This document shows positions 61,723 to 64,000 of a stretch of 64,000 nt of DNA, in pieces. The notes under the pieces were generated by a model, which worked only from the letters and a program-made list of their open reading frames with translations, was not told the DNA's origin and did no database searches. The stretch is from Streptomyces ochraceiscleroticus (GTDB taxonomy: Bacteria; Actinomycetota; Actinomycetes; Streptomycetales; Streptomycetaceae). Both the position numbers and the translations under genes were made by a program. The DNA lies in the NCBI RefSeq assembly GCF_000720485.1, contig NZ_JOAX01000005.1, forward strand, positions 186,001 through 250,000, read 5' to 3'. The stretch's first letter is position 1. Every line of letters begins with the position of its first letter.

Positions 61723-63639
61723 TCAGTTCACGGCCGCCGCCTTCTGCGCGGCCTTCTGCGTGACAGCCGAATCGGCCGGCGACTCGGCGAACTGCGTGCG
61801 GTACAGCTCCTCGTAGCGGCCGCCCGCCGCGAGCAGCGCCTCGTGGCTGCCGCGCTCCACGATCCGGCCGTCCTCGACCACGAGGATGACGTCGGCGGCC
61901 CGCACGGTGGACAGCCGGTGGGCGATCACCAGGGAGGTGCGGCCCGCCAGTGCCTCGGTCAGCGCCTCCTGCACCGCCGCCTCGGAGGTGTTGTCCAGGT
62001 GCGCGGTGGCCTCGTCGAGGATGACCACCCGGGGGCGGGCCAGCAGCAGCCGGGCGATGGTCAGCCGCTGCCGCTCACCGCCGGAGAGCCGGTACCCGCG
62101 CTCGCCGACGACCGTGTCCAGACCGTCCGCCAGCGAGGCGATCAGGCCGTCCAGGCGGGCCCGTCGCAGTACGTCCCACAGCTCCTCCTCGGTGGCCTCG
62201 GGCCGGGCGAGCAGCAGGTTCGCGCGGAGCGAGTCGTGGAAGAGGTGGCCGTCCTGGGTGACCATGCCGAGGGTCTCGCGCAGCGAGGCGGCGGACAGGT
62301 CGCGCACGTCCACGCCCCCGATGCGTACGGCGCCCTCGTCCGCGTCGTACAGCCGCGGCAGCAGTTGCGCGATGGTGGACTTGCCGGCGCCGGAGGAGCC
62401 GACCAGGGCGATCATCTGGCCCGGCTCGGCGCGGAAGGACACGTCGTGCAGGACCTCGTCGCCGCCCCTCGTGTCCAGCGTCGCGACCTCTTCGAGGGAG
62501 GCGAGGGAGACCTTGTCGGCGGCCGGGTAGCCGAAGCGCACGCCGTCGAACTCCACGGCCAGCGGGCCGTCGGGCACCTTGCGGGCGTCCGGCTTCTCGC
62601 TGATGAGCGGCTTCAGATCCAGCACCTCGAAGACCCGCTCGAAGCTCACCAGGGCGCTCATGACCTCGACGTGGGCACCGGACAGCGCGGTCAGCGGCGC
62701 GTACAGCCGGGTCAGCAGCAGGGCGAGGGAGACGATCGCGCCGGGCTCCAGGCTGCCGCGCAGGGCGAAGTAGCCGCCGAGCCCGTAGACGACGGCCAGC
62801 GCGAGCGCGGAGACGAGCGTGAGCGCGGTGACGAAGAACGTCTGCACCATGGCGGTACGGACACCGATGTCGCGCACCCGGCGCGCCCGCGCGGCGAATT
62901 CGGCGGACTCCTGCTCGGGCCGCCCGAAGAGCTTGACCAGCGTCGCGCCGGGCGCGGAGAACCGCTCGGTCATCTGCGTGCCCATCGTGGCGTTGTGCGT
63001 GGCGGCCTCCCGGCGCAAGTCCGCCAGGCGCCGCCCGACGCGCCGCGCCGGCAGGACGAACACCGGCAGCAGTACGAGGGCGATCAAGGTGATCTGCCAG
63101 GACAGGCCCAGCATCACGACCAGCGTCAGGATCAGCGTGACGATGTTGCCGACGACCTGCGAGAGCGTGTCGCTGAACGCCCGCTGCGCGCCGATGACGT
63201 CGTTGTTGAGCCGGCTGACCAGGGCGCCGGTGCGGGTACGGGTGAAGAACGCGACGGGCATCCGCTGGACGTGGTCGTACACGGTCGCGCGCAGGTCCAG
63301 GATCAGGCCCTCGCCGATGTTCGCGGACAGCCAGCGGGTGAGCAGCCCGAGGCCCGCCTCGGCGAGCGCGATGGCCGCGATCAGCCCGGACAGGCCGAGC
63401 ACCAGGTCCGTGGAGGAGCGGTGCACGATCGCGTCGACGACGCGGCCCGCGAGCAGCGGAGTGGCCACGGCGAGCATCGCCGTGACGGTGCTGAGCAGCA
63501 GGAACGCCGCGATGAGGCGGCGGTGCGGGCGGGCGAAGGCCGCGATGCGGCGCACGGTCCCGCGCGAGAAGGGGCGCTTGTCCTGTTGCGCGGTGATCGT
63601 ACTGTGCAGCGAATGCCAGGCGGTGACTTCCATGTCCAT
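61723..63639 (-). CDS. ABC exporter half-transporter (membrane domain fused to ATPase)
   Basis: A 638-residue exporter subunit. The N-terminal half has six membrane segments (starting near RLIAAFLLLSTVTAMLAVATPLL). The ATPase half has Walker A GSSGAGKST, Q-loop MVTQDGHLFHDSL, signature LSGGERQRL, Walker B RVVILDEAT and the switch IAHRLST. Start ATG 63639 (MDMEV) lies after GGAGGACCGC; the frame stays open upstream to 63696. It is preceded by a SoxR-type promoter, so it is probably induced by redox-active compounds and exports them. Confidence 0.92.
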   Translation of the reverse strand: MDMEVTAWHSLHSTITAQQDKRPFSRGTVRRIAAFARPHRRLIAAFLLLSTVTAMLAVATPLLAGRVVDAIVHRSSTDLVLGLSGLIAAIALAEAGLGLLTRWLSANIGEGLILDLRATVYDHVQRMPVAFFTRTRTGALVSRLNNDVIGAQRAFSDTLSQVVGNIVTLILTLVVMLGLSWQITLIALVLLPVFVLPARRVGRRLADLRREAATHNATMGTQMTERFSAPGATLVKLFGRPEQESAEFAARARRVRDIGVRTAMVQTFFVTALTLVSALALAVVYGLGGYFALRGSLEPGAIVSLALLLTRLYAPLTALSGAHVEVMSALVSFERVFEVLDLKPLISEKPDARKVPDGPLAVEFDGVRFGYPAADKVSLASLEEVATLDTRGGDEVLHDVSFRAEPGQMIALVGSSGAGKSTIAQLLPRLYDADEGAVRIGGVDVRDLSAASLRETLGMVTQDGHLFHDSLRANLLLARPEATEEELWDVLRRARLDGLIASLADGLDTVVGERGYRLSGGERQRLTIARLLLARPRVVILDEATAHLDNTSEAAVQEALTEALAGRTSLVIAHRLSTVRAADVILVVEDGRIVERGSHEALLAAGGRYEELYRTQFAESPADSAVTQKAAQKAAAVN

Positions 63640-63702
63640 CGCGGTCCTCCGGGAAGCAACGGTGGTTCGTCGCGGGCCGGGACCGACCGGCGACACATGA
63701 AG

Positions 63703-63733
63703 AAGCTATGACCTCAACCAATGTTGAGGTCAA
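63703..63733 (-). promoter_or_regulatory. SoxR-type promoter and operator of the ABC exporter
   Basis: On the minus strand: -35 TTGACC (63728-63733), then a 19-bp spacer, then -10 TAGCTT (63703-63708). The spacer is made of an inverted repeat with half-sites CCTCAA and TTGAGG six bases apart, within a perfect 10-bp arm repeat TGACCTCAAC / GTTGAGGTCA. The over-long 19-bp spacer holding a dyad is the hallmark of MerR-family activators, and the half-sites are those of the known SoxR box. Confidence 0.85.
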
Positions 63734-63766
63734 TTGCTTCCTCTTCCGGAGGGGATGTGCCCGGCC

Positions 63767-64000
63767 TCAGACTGCCGCCCGGCGCCACGCCGCGGCCCGC
63801 AGCAGCCGCAGCCCGTTCAGCCCCACCAGTACGGTCGAGCCCTCGTGCCCCAGTACGCCCAGCGGCAGCGGCAGATGGCCCGCCAGGTCCCAGACCACCA
63901 GGCCGCCGATGCACACCGACGCGATGACGAGGTTCTGGGTCACCAGCTTCCGGGCGCGCCGGGAGAGCGCCACAACGGTGGGCACGGCGCCGATCTCGTC
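63767..64000 (-). CDS. P-type metal ATPase, C-terminal end (5' part outside window)
   Basis: The 77 visible residues read DEIGAVPTVVALSRRARKLV, then NLVIASVCIGGLVVWDLAGHLPLPLGVLGHEGSTVLVGLNGLRLLR and a stop. The HEGSTVLVGLNGLRLL segment is a hallmark of the last membrane helix of heavy-metal (Cd/Zn/Cu) P1B-ATPases. The catalytic domains lie beyond the window, so the metal cannot be named. Confidence 0.88.
   Translation of the reverse strand, partial: DEIGAVPTVVALSRRARKLVTQNLVIASVCIGGLVVWDLAGHLPLPLGVLGHEGSTVLVGLNGLRLLRAAAWRRAAV

Overview
This is high-GC actinobacterial DNA, most likely a Streptomyces chromosome. Codon third positions are nearly all G or C, several genes start with GTG, there is one bldA-type TTA codon, and streptomycete families are present (PabA-PabB order fusion, SoxR-type promoter, HipA-like/DUF3037 pair). 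No rRNA, tRNA or CRISPR array was seen.

Layout. 1-2.6 kb: a decayed AbgT-type transporter and a secreted carboxylesterase. 2.8-31.3 kb: a biosynthetic gene cluster built around pyochelin/coelibactin-type thiazoline synthetases. It holds a two-module NRPS (FAAL-like remnant, aryl carrier, two Cy-A-PCP modules) that is interrupted at two sites, a SnoaL-like protein, an MFS exporter, and a second NRPS (docking domain-Cy-A-MT-PCP-TE). A thiazolinyl-imine reductase, type II thioesterase, methyltransferase, class II DAHP synthase and fused aminodeoxychorismate synthase follow in one tight operon. A second block has a TetR regulator, benzoate-CoA-ligase-like enzyme, small methyltransferase, PdxH/PhzG-like flavoprotein, DhbE-like aryl-AMP ligase, aromatic FAD hydroxylase and an aminodeoxychorismate-lyase-like enzyme. 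Together they suggest that chorismate is diverted to 4-aminodeoxychorismate, then a p-aminobenzoate-type acid that is hydroxylated, adenylated, loaded on the aryl carrier and extended with up to three cysteine-like residues. No salicylate or isochorismate synthase is present, so the aryl cap should differ from the usual salicylate; a hydroxylated p-aminobenzoate such as 4-aminosalicylate is the leading guess.

31.6-35.2 kb: a MatC-type dicarboxylate carrier and a PrpF-family isomerase, with a divergent LysR regulator. 35.3-38.2 kb: an esterase relic, two medium-chain oxidoreductases and an HxlR regulator. 38.2-49.7 kb: an aromatic-catabolic island with an MHS transporter, a flavin reductase fused to an IclR-like sensor domain, a three-component Rieske dioxygenase, a group-D flavin monooxygenase, an amidase, an NTF2-fold protein, an IclR regulator, a broken maleylacetate reductase and hydroxyquinol 1,2-dioxygenase. 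Three copies of one 13-bp motif lie in its promoter regions and probably mark the IclR regulon.

49.7-50.6 kb is a scrapyard: an AbgT fragment, an IS30-like transposase N-terminus and a tyrosine-recombinase C-terminus. It appears to mark the edge between accessory DNA and ordinary chromosome. 50.7-64 kb looks like core genome: HipA-like kinase and DUF3037, two SDRs, ung, DinB, a TetR/monooxygenase divergon with twin operators, a Gfo/Idh/MocA oxidoreductase, Lnt, an NTF2 protein, a SoxR-controlled ABC exporter, and the end of a P-type ATPase.
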